A program made the position numbers and the translations under genes. Below the pieces are notes generated by a model. That model was not told where the DNA came from. It worked only from the letters and a program-made list of their open reading frames with translations, and did not search any database. Positions 16,764-28,262 of a stretch of DNA of 46,693 nt are shown one piece after another. Source of the stretch: a bacterium (lineage in GTDB: Bacteria; Planctomycetota; UBA8108; UBA1146); contig JAPOLY010000012.1 of NCBI GenBank assembly GCA_029976805.1, positions 1-46,693 of the forward strand, read 5' to 3'. Each line of letters starts with the position of its first letter. The stretch's first letter is position 1.

Positions 16764-18150
16764 GGATCGCCCCCGTCAAATCAACGACAATATTGTGTAA
16801 TCTCAGAACGGTGTGCTCATCAACATCACCGATGCCAAAATGGATCCCTGGAGAAAGTGGAAGAAGATAGACATCCTCTACTTCATCACCATTCTCCGAA
16901 TCCGCCTGCCAATCCTCGAGATGACTCATGAGATCACCAATTGGACTGCCGAAGGCATCTTCAACACGATCCTGCTGATCCTGTCGCTCCTGTTTTTTAC
17001 GGTTCATTTGATCTCGGAATGATTCTCCTGCGACGGAAGTACCATCCACCTGCTCCAGTTGGGCCAGGTCGCCCACCTCCGCAATATGGATAACCACCGG
17101 CAAGTCGTGCTCCAGAGAATCCAGTGACCCGTTCCCCGAAAGGTAAATCATTTGTGGAGCACCCAGGAGCTCAACATTGTCGGGTAATTCCACAACTTCC
17201 GGGTCAGTGGCAGAGCGGAGCACAATCTGATCCAAGCCACCCATGAAAAACCGGGCCGGGTGACTGATGTAGAGATCGCTGTCCACTCGCGCAATCACGT
17301 CGGGCAAAGGAGGCCAATCTTCGGGCACGATCCATTCAAAACCTTCCGGGTACCAATCCACTGCCACTCCGTCGACTTCAATGGTGATTCCTACACCATC
17401 AAACGCGGCTCTGACATGGGACCAACGGTCGGCGATAATCCGACGCGATTCTGTCTGGGCGCGAAAAAATGGAGCGTCAATATCCCCTCTTGGATCTCCG
17501 ATCTCCAGGTAGACGCTACCGTCTCCCAGCAATCCAACTTCAAATGCCCCCGGCAAACTCATGATCGCCATCCGCATTTCACGACGGGGGTCACTGAACC
17601 CCCCCGAAGGTTCGATGCCGTCCTCGATATTCCAGGGGGGCTGCCAGAACTGAACCCAGGCATCGACGGAGAAGCCGCGGTGAACGTCATAGCGAGGTTG
17701 CCACTCCGCTTGCAAAGCAGCACCGTCATTCACACAGAGGATGCCACTTCCCACGCTGCCGGAAGCCGCCTCAACATGCCCTGTCACTTCCGCTTTTTGT
17801 CGGAAAGCCCCTGCGACCGGCAAACCTTGCGGCAAGGGTGCATTCGCCGGCTCACCGGAGAGGCTTTCAAAATCCCATGCAGCCACGGTGCTGAAACCGA
17901 AAGCAGTCACAGTTCTGTTATCAGGGTCCACCATGACACGACTGGGCATTCCGGTGGATACTGACCAGTTTCTGGCGGCCCTTACTGCCGTCGAAACCTG
18001 GCTGGCAGCGATCTCCAGCGACTGCCCCTCACCAAATGATCGAAAGACAGAAACCGACATCCCCAAAACCATCGTCAGGATGGAAAGAACCACCAAGAGT
18101 TCAATCAGCGTGAATCCGAAATCAGAGGGTGCCTCAGTCGATCTCACCAT
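16756..18150 (-). CDS. GspH-like pseudopilin with inserted LamG-like domain
   Basis: The 464-residue product has a prepilin leader ending at G12, then FTLIELLVVLSILTMVLG with Glu at +5. The next helix (SLEIAASQVSTAVRAARNWSVSTGMPSRV) is typical of GspH, where 'l..aR..Ai..g.pv.l' precedes the beta sheet. GspH is usually 150-200 residues. Between about residues 92 and 310 there is a LamG/laminin-G-like jelly roll, with GFSVDAWVQFW near 159 and DRWSHVRAAFDGVGITIEVDGV near 241. After a basic, Gln-rich helix (382-398) the end returns to a pilin-like strand region near 425-464. It overlaps the GspG-like gene by 7 bases. The best reading is a GspH pseudopilin whose sheet has been expanded by a lectin-like domain. 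Confidence 0.82.
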   Translation of the reverse strand: MVRSTEAPSDFGFTLIELLVVLSILTMVLGMSVSVFRSFGEGQSLEIAASQVSTAVRAARNWSVSTGMPSRVMVDPDNRTVTAFGFSTVAAWDFESLSGEPANAPLPQGLPVAGAFRQKAEVTGHVEAASGSVGSGILCVNDGAALQAEWQPRYDVHRGFSVDAWVQFWQPPWNIEDGIEPSGGFSDPRREMRMAIMSLPGAFEVGLLGDGSVYLEIGDPRGDIDAPFFRAQTESRRIIADRWSHVRAAFDGVGITIEVDGVAVDWYPEGFEWIVPEDWPPLPDVIARVDSDLYISHPARFFMGGLDQIVLRSATDPEVVELPDNVELLGAPQMIYLSGNGSLDSLEHDLPVVIHIAEVGDLAQLEQVDGTSVAGESFRDQMNRKKQERQDQQDRVEDAFGSPIGDLMSHLEDWQADSENGDEVEDVYLLPLSPGIHFGIGDVDEHTVLRLHNIVVDLTGAIRG

Positions 18151-18767
18151 TGAGAAACGTCGTCTCCTTCAGAATTTTCATGAATGCCATCCGGTCCTGC
18201 GGACCAGATCTGGAAGCGGATCGGCTCATAATAGGTGGCGGTTTTGGCAGATTGTCCCGCGGAAACCATCACAGGCTTACCGTCCCCGGTTACCGAAAAT
18301 TCTCGGCCGTAATCATGATTGTGAATGTAGACATAGGGATTCCCCCAGGGATCGACATACTCCCTCAATTGATTGTCACCGAAGACCCAACTGATCTCGT
18401 CTACCAAACTCTTGTCGAGAGAATCGTTGTCGAGGTTCTCGAGATACTCTTCAGTGAAGTCGAAGTAGGTACGGCCCTTGGCCCTGCTGGCCAAATGCGC
18501 CACCATACTTTCATTCCCCGTATCCAGTCCATTACCGGAGACTTCGTAGGCGACCTCCATGGAAGTCGGAGGGTAATCGCCATGATCCAACTGGAAAGAT
18601 TCCACACCCAGAATCAATCTCTGAATCTCCGACTCTGCCGCTGAGATGTTCCCCTTTTTAATGGAATAGCCCATCATCTGACTGCCCATGCCTGCAAGAA
18701 CACCAATGATGGCGATCACCACGAGCAACTCGATCAGAGTGAATCCTTTTTGCTGGGAACCCATCAA
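18144..18767 (-). CDS. GspG-like major pseudopilin
   Basis: This 207-residue protein has the leader MMGSQQKG cut before FTLIELLVVIAIIGVLAG, with Glu at +5. Family features of the major pseudopilin GspG are present: a helix with AAESEIQRLILGVESFQLDHGDYPPT, then DPWGNPYVYIHNHDYG, and a C-terminal SAGPDGIHENSEGDD where GspG places its Ca2+-binding loop. The length exceeds the usual 140-150 residues because of about 40 inserted residues around 85-125. GspG forms the shaft of the periplasmic pseudopilus. The gene overlaps the TPR-protein stop by 4 bases and the GspH-like start by 7, inside the long operon. Confidence 0.86.
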   Translation of the reverse strand: MMGSQQKGFTLIELLVVIAIIGVLAGMGSQMMGYSIKKGNISAAESEIQRLILGVESFQLDHGDYPPTSMEVAYEVSGNGLDTGNESMVAHLASRAKGRTYFDFTEEYLENLDNDSLDKSLVDEISWVFGDNQLREYVDPWGNPYVYIHNHDYGREFSVTGDGKPVMVSAGQSAKTATYYEPIRFQIWSAGPDGIHENSEGDDVSQW

Positions 18768-21118
18768 AATTCTCTTTCCTGGTTTTGGCGAGGCTTGTCG
18801 CGAAACACCTCGAAATTCTCGACCTGAAGAACGTAACGACTCTCCAGAGGAGCCTGTCCGGAAACCCCCGCCCGCAAGCCGCGCTTACGGGAAATCCTGT
18901 AGGGAATATCTTTTGCGATTCGGATTCCATCGAACCAGATTTCAGCATTCCCTTTCGACGAGGAGTCTTTGGATACAAAATTGATCTCCAGGGTATGGCC
19001 TTGAGGAGCAGCCTCCCAAATGGTCGGGATCAAATCATGTTCCTCGGCCATCTCTTCAGAATCGGTCCGAATCATCACCGGATCACTGTCTCCCAGAATC
19101 ACGAAACCCAGGACACCGTCCGGCTCTCGGAAAAACCCGATACCACCACCAGATTGATCTTCAATTCTCAAACCGACACGAACACCTTCTCCAGCTTCAA
19201 GAAGTCGCAAAGAAGTGGCAACGGCCGCCAACCGGGGTGTCAAAAGATCTCTCTTCATGGTCGTCAGACGATCCGGCTGGAACTTCTGGGTTCCCTCAAT
19301 CACCGCCATCCCATCCATTAGGCTCACGTTGACCCCGAAAGACTCTTCTTCATCCCAGTTGTTACGCAGAGCGGTATCTGATTCCCTCCGGAAATCATCC
19401 ACCCAATACTCCTGCCCCAACAATCGGTCGACCTGTCGCAGGGATCTCATCGCCCACGATAGAGCAGTGGGCATCTCCAATGCCGACAACTCGCGCTCCT
19501 CCTTCGAAAAGAGTGCGATACACTTCTCCAGTGCAGACCTGCTCTCCTGGAAATTTTTCAGGGAATAAAGAAGGCTGGCATAAGCATTCCAGGAATCGGG
19601 GTTTTCTGGATCCTCTTCCGTGACATTTGCAAGCAACTCACGGGCTCTTTCGCTATCGCCACCGGGTCCGGATTGTGCCATCGCCAGTCGAATACGCAGC
19701 TCAGGAGTATCCAGACCACTGGCAAAGGCATATTCAAGCCAACGACGGGCCGCAGAGTTTTCACCCCGTTGCAGAAAAATATCACCCAGCATCAAACAAC
19801 ACTCTGAAAACGCTGCAGGGCTCAGGATATCGGACTGCATCAGGTTTTGAATCGAGGGAATGGCATCCCATTCAGGCTCGATTCTCCTGCGAGCAGAGAT
19901 GGCCATCACACTGGATTGCCAGGTGGACTCCACCCGACCTCTGGCTTCTTCATAGAGACGCAAGGCGGAAGAAAAATCCCCCTGGCTTTCAATGACGTAC
20001 GCCTCAACCAGGCGCCAATCCACGGAAACAGCTTCTGAATCCGCTGCAGAAGAAAGGAGATCCAGTGCTTTTTGGAAATCTCCACGACGGGCGAATGAAA
20101 GCGCATAGGTGGTCGCAGCAACGGCGTCCACCTCTCCTGCAGAGAAGGCTTTTCGGAAATCACTCTCTGCGCCTTCCAGATCGCCGTTCAACAAACGCAC
20201 CGAACCACGATAGAGATACGCCTTTCCATCCGCTTCACCGAATGCCAGCAGATCTTCCATCAGGGCTTCGACTTTGGTGTCACTCTCAGGGACTCTGGCA
20301 GCATGATCTTCTGCAGCCCAGCGAATCTCCCTCAGCAAGACCTCCGTATCACTTCCTCCTCCGCCTTCACGAAGCATTTCGGCTGTCTTGCGTGATTCTT
20401 CTGTTCGACCCAATGCGTCATAGAGAACCACAAGTCGGCGCATTGCCTGAAGAGTCTTGGGATCTTCACGATCCCCCTCTGCCTGTTCTTCCAGCAAGAT
20501 GACAGCAGCTTGAATGTCGCCGATACGAATCAGCGTGCGAATCGCCCCGTCCCGAAGATCGAGACTTCCCAGATCCACTCCTGAACGAACGCCCAGTAAC
20601 AGGATCTCACTTTCTTTCAAAAGATTGCGATCCTGTTGATCAGCGTCAGTCGTCAAAAATTCACGTCCGATATAAAGCGGGAGCAACTTTTCGTATGCCG
20701 AAGGCAACGAAGGATCGATCTGAACCGCAGATTCAAAGTGCCCAATTGCCCGATCACGAAGATTGATTTCCGGCTCCAGGCACCAATTCGCCAGTGAAAC
20801 CTGATCTGCATAAAGACTGCGATCGATGGCTTTCAGGCGCTTTTCGTAAACAGCCTCCGGTGGATTGCTGTAAAGGATCCTCGAGATATCTGCCCTTTGA
20901 ACCGTCGTGCTTCCGCCAGAAGTCTCAAATTTGATGAAGTCATCACGTTCGACAAGGATTTTCCCAACGAAACGATTTCCGTTGGTCAATTCCAGAACGT
21001 CTTGAGGACGGACCTCAAGATCGTCATTGGAAACCTGAAACGCATGAACGCCATGCAGCAAAACACAATGGACGAGAAGAACGCTGACCATGAAGAGAGA
21101 TTGACGAATCGTCATCAT
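18764..21118 (-). CDS. Exported TPR protein with Sm-like module and C-terminal jelly-roll-like domain
   Basis: The 784-residue product begins with a signal peptide (about 1-26, ending HAF). Residues 40-85 form the same Sm-like beta module seen in the first and last genes of the window (LTNGNRFVGKILVERDDFIK). From about 100 to 540 there are tandem TPR-like helical pairs, for example near 120-150, 290-335, 365-395 and 480-540. The last 210 residues are beta-rich and look like a concanavalin/DUF1080-like jelly roll (LEINFVSKDSS, AEIWFDGIRIAKDIPY). The protein is probably periplasmic or outer-membrane associated. In secretion and pilus systems TPR proteins act as pilotins or assembly scaffolds, which fits its place between the GspC-like and GspG-like genes. 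That role is inferred. It overlaps both neighbours by 4 bases. Confidence 0.76.
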   Translation of the reverse strand: MMTIRQSLFMVSVLLVHCVLLHGVHAFQVSNDDLEVRPQDVLELTNGNRFVGKILVERDDFIKFETSGGSTTVQRADISRILYSNPPEAVYEKRLKAIDRSLYADQVSLANWCLEPEINLRDRAIGHFESAVQIDPSLPSAYEKLLPLYIGREFLTTDADQQDRNLLKESEILLLGVRSGVDLGSLDLRDGAIRTLIRIGDIQAAVILLEEQAEGDREDPKTLQAMRRLVVLYDALGRTEESRKTAEMLREGGGGSDTEVLLREIRWAAEDHAARVPESDTKVEALMEDLLAFGEADGKAYLYRGSVRLLNGDLEGAESDFRKAFSAGEVDAVAATTYALSFARRGDFQKALDLLSSAADSEAVSVDWRLVEAYVIESQGDFSSALRLYEEARGRVESTWQSSVMAISARRRIEPEWDAIPSIQNLMQSDILSPAAFSECCLMLGDIFLQRGENSAARRWLEYAFASGLDTPELRIRLAMAQSGPGGDSERARELLANVTEEDPENPDSWNAYASLLYSLKNFQESRSALEKCIALFSKEERELSALEMPTALSWAMRSLRQVDRLLGQEYWVDDFRRESDTALRNNWDEEESFGVNVSLMDGMAVIEGTQKFQPDRLTTMKRDLLTPRLAAVATSLRLLEAGEGVRVGLRIEDQSGGGIGFFREPDGVLGFVILGDSDPVMIRTDSEEMAEEHDLIPTIWEAAPQGHTLEINFVSKDSSSKGNAEIWFDGIRIAKDIPYRISRKRGLRAGVSGQAPLESRYVLQVENFEVFRDKPRQNQEREF

Positions 21119-21495
21119 TCTTCCTCCGATCCGATGTCCTCAGGGGTTTCATTCTCAAAGGTAAGCCAAGCTGAGGCGTCATTGGAAAAGAGTGGCGGCA
21201 AGGGAACCCTGCGGTTCAGAGAGCCCAGAGGCGGAGTTACCAGAGACCCAACAGGGACACTCTTCCACTCACTGATCGCCTGAAAAGGGTTTCGATTGGC
21301 AAGACCCGGATCGGATTCGTACCACTCTACTCGCACGACGCCACCCACTGCCCCACCAGAACTGGATTCCGGATCCATGAGCTCCACTCCAGAGAGTGGA
21401 TTGGAAAGAATCAGCGTCTGAGTCATCCCCAAAAGACTGAGGAGTAAAAAGGCTGCACCGATGACGAAAAATATCTTTTCAATATTCCAGCGCAT
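21115..21495 (-). CDS. GspC/PilP-like single-span inner-membrane protein
   Basis: The 126-residue product has one transmembrane helix at about 8-30 (FFVIGAAFLLLSLLGMTQTL) and a short periplasmic tail. ANRNPFQAISEWK near 66-78 followed by a proline-rich stretch resembles the linker region of GspC/PilP proteins, which bridge the inner-membrane platform to the secretin. A full HR domain is not obvious and no PDZ domain is present, so it is a small version. It lies 2 bases after the GspM/PilO-like gene and overlaps the TPR gene by 4. The family call rests mostly on topology and gene order. Confidence 0.6.
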   Translation of the reverse strand: MRWNIEKIFFVIGAAFLLLSLLGMTQTLILSNPLSGVELMDPESSSGGAVGGVVRVEWYESDPGLANRNPFQAISEWKSVPVGSLVTPPLGSLNRRVPLPPLFSNDASAWLTFENETPEDIGSEEE

Positions 21496-21497
21496 GA

Positions 21498-22298
21498 TCA
21501 GCCCCTCCTGTTCAATCGGCTGCCTCGGCGAGTGTCCTGGGATTCCTCCTGGGGCTCAGCAACATCGACACCCACAACGGTCATGGTCACTTCCACCTGA
21601 TTGCCATTGGCATCCGAGGAACTCATTCTTTCCGGCTCAAGAGAGAGAAAGACGTTATCCGATTGAAAACGGACGAAGAGCTCAGAAAGTTGAGTGGGCG
21701 AACATCTCAATTTGAAGGTCACCGGATAGCGAACCAGTGCCAGCTCTGAATCAGCGAAGTCTTCCTGTATACGTTCTCCCGGTGTGATCTCCTCAACGCT
21801 TTGCAGTTGAACCTGCAAAACAACGGAAAGGAATCGATCCATAACCTCCAACAGACGGTATCGATCCGCCCACTGGTCCACGGTCAAGTCTGACTTCTCC
21901 TGGAAATTCGGAACCGCGGAGGGCGACATGATCCCCAACCGATTGGCTCGCTCTCGAAAATCATTCCATACAGAGTCCTTGGATCTTTTGAATTCGGTCA
22001 CGATGGAATCAGGATTCTCCGGGATCGAATGAACCGGCCGGGCCGAGATAGACACCTTGGAGAAGAGATCCTTGGCCCGATCTTCCAATGCTGAACGACT
22101 TTTTCTTTCAACGTCGACAACACCATTCAACCCCTGAAGCTTCTGGGCCAACACCACGGATTTATCTTCGTGGATTTGCAAGGCATTTTCATGATCTCCG
22201 CGGATGCCCTTGGCAACGTTGGAAAGAACCATGAATAAAACAAGAGTCACCAAAGCCTTGATCAGTGTGGGCTTGTTCTTGTACCAAATCTCTTGCAT
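21498..22298 (-). CDS. GspM/PilO-like inner-membrane platform protein
   Basis: I set the start at the ATG ending at 22298 because GGAGGA sits 6 bases upstream; the longer TTG-initiated frame to 22313 would translate that Shine-Dalgarno itself. The 266-residue product has a short cytoplasmic N terminus, a transmembrane helix at about 13-31, a coiled-coil-like stretch and a mixed alpha/beta periplasmic domain with ELALVRYPVTFKLRCSPTQL near 185-205, the type of strand-helix found in PilO/GspM ferredoxin-like domains. These proteins dimerise with GspL/PilN in the assembly platform. The gene order L-M-C is as expected. A dibasic C terminus (RRGSRLNRRG) is notable. Confidence 0.72.
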   Translation of the reverse strand: MQEIWYKNKPTLIKALVTLVLFMVLSNVAKGIRGDHENALQIHEDKSVVLAQKLQGLNGVVDVERKSRSALEDRAKDLFSKVSISARPVHSIPENPDSIVTEFKRSKDSVWNDFRERANRLGIMSPSAVPNFQEKSDLTVDQWADRYRLLEVMDRFLSVVLQVQLQSVEEITPGERIQEDFADSELALVRYPVTFKLRCSPTQLSELFVRFQSDNVFLSLEPERMSSSDANGNQVEVTMTVVGVDVAEPQEESQDTRRGSRLNRRG

Positions 22299-22299
22299 A

Positions 22300-23910
22300 T
22301 CAGTTCCTCCCAAAGGGGGATCGGGGACGACTGTTGCGATTCCGTTTGCGGGAACCGGCTTCAGGCATCGAATCGTCCGGAGAAACAGTCATCTGGAAGG
22401 GATAGGAACCGCTCTTCAGGTCCTGCAGGTCAGCCTTAACGCGTTTGACCCCGACAATTCCCTCCAATAACCCCCGAAGCTCATCGATAGCGTCTACTCC
22501 CCTGCGCCCGGAATTATCAGAGCGACCCTGTAGTTCAATTTCTATTCCCAACTCTCCGGTTCCTGACTGGCGACGCATGAGAATCAGGTCTACGGAAACC
22601 TCCTGAGGCAAACTGACCCGTAAACCATCAAGGATCGAGGCGTAAAAACGGCTGGTCTCTACCTCGTCAAGGATTCGCCCCTCGCGCTTTCGTAAAACAT
22701 CATTTTCTTTCCGGGCGTCTTCTTCCTGGCGAGTCCAAAGACCAATCTTTGTATCCCATTCCTTGAGAACAGCTTTCGCTTCCTCCGAGCGGCCACCGGC
22801 GATGGTCGCATCAAGAAACTGAACACCCAAAGTCAGGACAAAACAGGCGATGGCCCCGTAAAGAAATACTGTTTTCTCTCGGAACGTTTTGCGCTCACGC
22901 TCCACTGCAGGCAAAAGGTCGACGACGCGATCTTCAGAATCCAGAACGGCACCACCGATTCCGGCCATACAATTCCAACTGCTATCCGGTAATCCTTCGA
23001 GGGCTACCAATTCAGTTTTGAGTTCCAGTGAAGCAGCAAGCTCCCCACCAAGGTTGGCCAAATCCGCTCCAGACCCAGAAAGTCGCAAGCGCTGTGCAAC
23101 AACAGATTCCATCTTCAACTGTGCTTTGCAGAAATTGATGGAAGAACCCAGGGACTGGGAAAGTTGTGATATCCAGCCTCGGTAACATTGCTGAACTATT
23201 TCAGCAGAAGAGATCAGGTCACCATCAATAAACGCCAGGGCCATATTCTCTGCCTCTGACTCACTGACAGAGCAACGGTCACGGATGGATTCGACAAATT
23301 GGTCACGGCCAAAGCGAACGCTTCGGGCAAAAAGTAGTCGATCACCGGATACCAGGAGAACCTGAGTCTCTGAATCACTGACATCACCGAGCATGACTGT
23401 TTCTTCGTCGTTGATTTTCGACGTTGACAGGTGGACATGATAAGGCCCCATGGATGTGGGAACCGCATGGCGAACCCGGCCTCCTGAACTGGCAATCTCA
23501 TCGATCATGGGCTGCACCAGATGGTCCTTGCCCATGCCCAGCAACAGCAGTGTGTCCTCCGATTCGCTTTCAGGGACCTGCAACTCGATATGCCCACCTG
23601 AAAGCTGGTCCCCTGTTCGCTCGGCAACCTCTTCAATTTCGTACTTGAGAATCAACTCAAGACGCCAACTGGGAACAGGAGGCACTCCGTGATAACGAAG
23701 AGATGAGGAATCGGAATCCAGCGCCAGAACAAGATTGTCCCTTGCCATCCCCTGCCCCTGCAACTGTTCGCAAAAGTCTGAAAGTGACATTCCGGATTCG
23801 TCAGCAAAAGTTTTGTCTGCAACAATCCCGGAGCCTGCTGCGGAGACTTCTACGGCCCTCCAGCCCGAGCTGGTCTTTTGCAATACTGTGGATCGACCCT
23901 TGTAAGCCAT
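22300..23910 (-). CDS. GspL-like protein: PilM-type actin fold fused to PilN-type membrane domain
   Basis: The 536-residue product combines two parts normally separate in type IV pilus systems. Residues 1-335 look like a PilM/GspL cytoplasmic ASKHA (actin-like) domain, including LVLALDSDSSSLRYHGVPPV, MLGDVSDSETQVLLVSGDRL and a GIGGAVLDSEDRVVDLLP end. A single transmembrane helix at about 346-366 follows, then a coiled coil (about 375-420) and a PilN-like ferredoxin domain (DGLRVSLPQEVSVDLILM and onward). This is the domain order of GspL, which recruits the secretion ATPase to the inner membrane. It ends in a short basic tail (RKRNRNSRPRSPFGRN). Its ATG shares one base with the stop of the FHA gene (23910). 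Confidence 0.82.
   Translation of the reverse strand: MAYKGRSTVLQKTSSGWRAVEVSAAGSGIVADKTFADESGMSLSDFCEQLQGQGMARDNLVLALDSDSSSLRYHGVPPVPSWRLELILKYEIEEVAERTGDQLSGGHIELQVPESESEDTLLLLGMGKDHLVQPMIDEIASSGGRVRHAVPTSMGPYHVHLSTSKINDEETVMLGDVSDSETQVLLVSGDRLLFARSVRFGRDQFVESIRDRCSVSESEAENMALAFIDGDLISSAEIVQQCYRGWISQLSQSLGSSINFCKAQLKMESVVAQRLRLSGSGADLANLGGELAASLELKTELVALEGLPDSSWNCMAGIGGAVLDSEDRVVDLLPAVERERKTFREKTVFLYGAIACFVLTLGVQFLDATIAGGRSEEAKAVLKEWDTKIGLWTRQEEDARKENDVLRKREGRILDEVETSRFYASILDGLRVSLPQEVSVDLILMRRQSGTGELGIEIELQGRSDNSGRRGVDAIDELRGLLEGIVGVKRVKADLQDLKSGSYPFQMTVSPDDSMPEAGSRKRNRNSRPRSPFGRN
22305..22310 (-). promoter_or_regulatory. Ribosome binding site fixing the GspM/PilO-like start
   Basis: GGAGGA on the minus strand, 6 bases before the ATG ending at 22298. 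It lies inside the 3' end of the GspL-like reading frame, whose TGA (22302-22300) is 1 base before that ATG, an arrangement that allows translational coupling. Confidence 0.8.
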
Positions 23911-26059
23911 CAGATCCCCTTCGCCTCTACAATTTTAAGCCCCTGCTCTGCCTCTGCGGCGGCTGGAGTACCGGGTGAGGTTTTGATTACATATTGGTAG
24001 TAGAACCGAGCCAACTCACCACGGCTTGCTTCCGTCGCTTCACTGGCCAAAGACAAAATGGTTTGAACCTTGTTCAGCTGAGACTTCTCTTCTTCTCGAT
24101 CGCTTTGTCCGCGAATTTCCTGGAGAATTCTTGAAGCCTGAGATTCGACAGCCAACCCCGTGAATCGCTCTTGGGCGTCCTTACAAATTTCCACAAGGAA
24201 CCCCTCGGCTGGAGAACCTGGAAAACGACGAATGTCTTCCTGAACTGCTGCCAACTGAGACTGAATCGCATCCACTTCCTGAGAAATCTTCTCGGAGAAG
24301 ACTGCCATTCGAGATTCCAGATCTTCACGCCAACCCAATTGGTCGCGTGCACTCGCCAAGGCAACGCTTGCCTCACCGAAGCGCCTTGCATCAATCAATT
24401 GACCCAACTGAAGAATCACCCGATCCAGGTTCTCCTGTTCCTTGGCACTGCTCGCAGAGATGGCCAAATCGACCACTCCACCCGCTTCGACCAAACCATG
24501 GTCGACGGTCACGATCAGATCACCGGTCGAATCCGTGAATCCGGTCCAGCGGGCAGGCTTGTTCATCGACAGAACCACCTGTTGACGGCCCTCGCCGAGA
24601 GCGAACTCGTCACCCATAAAATCGATCTGACCGTCCTGGAGACCTGTGGCGACTGCAATACCACTGGAGAAACCGGACACCCCCAAGCCGAGCCTCTTGC
24701 TTTTAATTCGGAAGGTACATACTGCTGGCACTGCCCTCTGCAGTGTCCATGACATGTCGACGCGCTGGGCCTGGGCTCTCACAAACTGCTGAATGACTGC
24801 AGATTCACCCGCCTCCGCCAATTCGAATCCCATGCGGAAAGAATCATCTTCTCCGACGACATAGGGTTCTTTTCGCAGTGGAAGGATCTGGCCCCATTTC
24901 CATTGTCCACTGACCGTTCCCAGTGCCATTCTCAAATCCGAGATCATTTCAAGGCGCCCCTTGGTCACCTGACCAACACCACGGTCATCCAACAACAGGC
25001 TGACCTGTTGTTGATCGGATTGACTGGCGAGGACAACCGTATCTGATTTCTCCATATCGACGATTTTGGCAATCCACTGATCAACCGATATCGCCCCCCT
25101 GTTACTTCGGTCCGAAAGGCCGACCACCGATATGGTGGCGTTAGCAAAGCCATCGTCGATCGCGGCAGGTGATTCGAGAGCGATCCTGCTCCAACCAGAT
25201 CGCGGCCTGACGACAGCAAAATCCTCAGATATGACGGGACTGTTGGGATCGGAGGTTTCAGCCCAGCGGACCGAAAGACCAAATCGATCGTAACCCACGC
25301 TTTTCATCGATGCGGTCACGAGGATGCCCTGGCCCGCCTTTACGCTGAATGGTTCATTCCAGGACAGACGCATCGATCCATCTGCGGAGGGTTCACCTGT
25401 TGCTTCCAGCCACGACTCTCCCTGCGAGGCACTGTCCCCGGATTCCAGAACCATCTCTACAGAAGCGGGAATGGGAACCAGAGAAGACACACTCGCTTCA
25501 GATTCAAAAGCGCCTGCCCCTGAGAAGAGGTCGCCGGCAACTTCCATGGCATTGGGGTCTTCCGCAAGATTGCTCAACAGATCAAAACTGGAGTAGAAGA
25601 GAGCTCCGAGAATACCTATGAAAACCAGAGTCTGTAGTGCGATGGAGCCTCCGGAATCGACATTTTCAACCTTGCTGCGCTGGATGACGATATCACCTCC
25701 CGCAGATGGCTTGGCTCCAGTCCGTTTGGAAGAATTAGAGGAAGAACGGCTCCCCCCGGATCCACTCTGAACAGGTGAAACCTGAAAAGCCGTAGAACCT
25801 ATTCGAAACTGAACACCGGCCTTCAACTGCAACTGTTTGACCTTGTTACCATCGACGATGATTCCGTTACTCGAATCCAGATCGGCAATAAACCAGCGAT
25901 CCCCCTTGGCAACCACGGCAGCATGCTTGCTGGAGACACTGCTCTCAGCCAGAACGATGGCGCAGCCCGGATTGCGACCTATCAGCAGTTTGTCTGCCAA
26001 CAAGACTCGCTGACTTTCCCCGTCAGCCTGGTATCTCAACTCCAGAGATTCCTGGGAGC

Positions 26060-26063
<4 letters not shown>
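23910..26063 (-). CDS. FHA-domain transmembrane protein with large periplasmic region
   Basis: The 717-residue product starts with a forkhead-associated domain at about 8-97 showing the phosphothreonine-binding signature: LIGRNPGC (27-34), SSKHA (44-48) and DLDSSNG (61-67). A Ser-rich basic linker leads to a transmembrane helix at about 141-160, so the FHA domain faces the cytoplasm. Outside there are two beta-rich regions (about 200-340, carbohydrate-binding-module-like; and about 360-550) and a helical coiled-coil/TPR-like C terminus (555-717), where 'ARFYYQYVIKTSPGT' near 685 resembles a TPR. I know no named family with this whole arrangement. Its place between the activator and the GspL-like gene suggests it couples phosphosignals to the secretion platform; this is inference. 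Overlap with the activator is 4 bases. Confidence 0.78.
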
Positions 26064-28129
<2,066 letters not shown>

Positions 28130-28188
28130 CGGTTTTCCTCACACTCAACACTGGCTTAGGGATAGGCCCATCGTCCCTGATCCGGTCT

Positions 28189-28212
28189 CCCTGTAAAGAA
28201 CATTTTACAGGG
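28189..28212. repeat. Perfect 9-bp hairpin upstream of the activator gene
   Basis: CCCTGTAAA at 28189-28197 and TTTACAGGG at 28204-28212 are perfect inverted repeats around a 6-base loop, in the 133-base space between the dacB stop (28263) and the activator start (28129). There is no T tract on either strand, so a protein-binding site or mRNA leader structure is as likely as a terminator. The remainder of the spacer shows no gene. Confidence 0.5.
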
Positions 28213-28262
28213 GGGTGCCATAATCAGACCCAACAGTCTGGATATACGAATCCTGATCTCAA

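Noticed and set aside
28206-28220. A sigma54 (-24/-12) promoter for the secretion operon
   Set aside because: TGGCAC matches the -24 element perfectly, but the -12 region reads TGTA instead of TTGC at the needed spacing; kept only as a weak regulatory observation.
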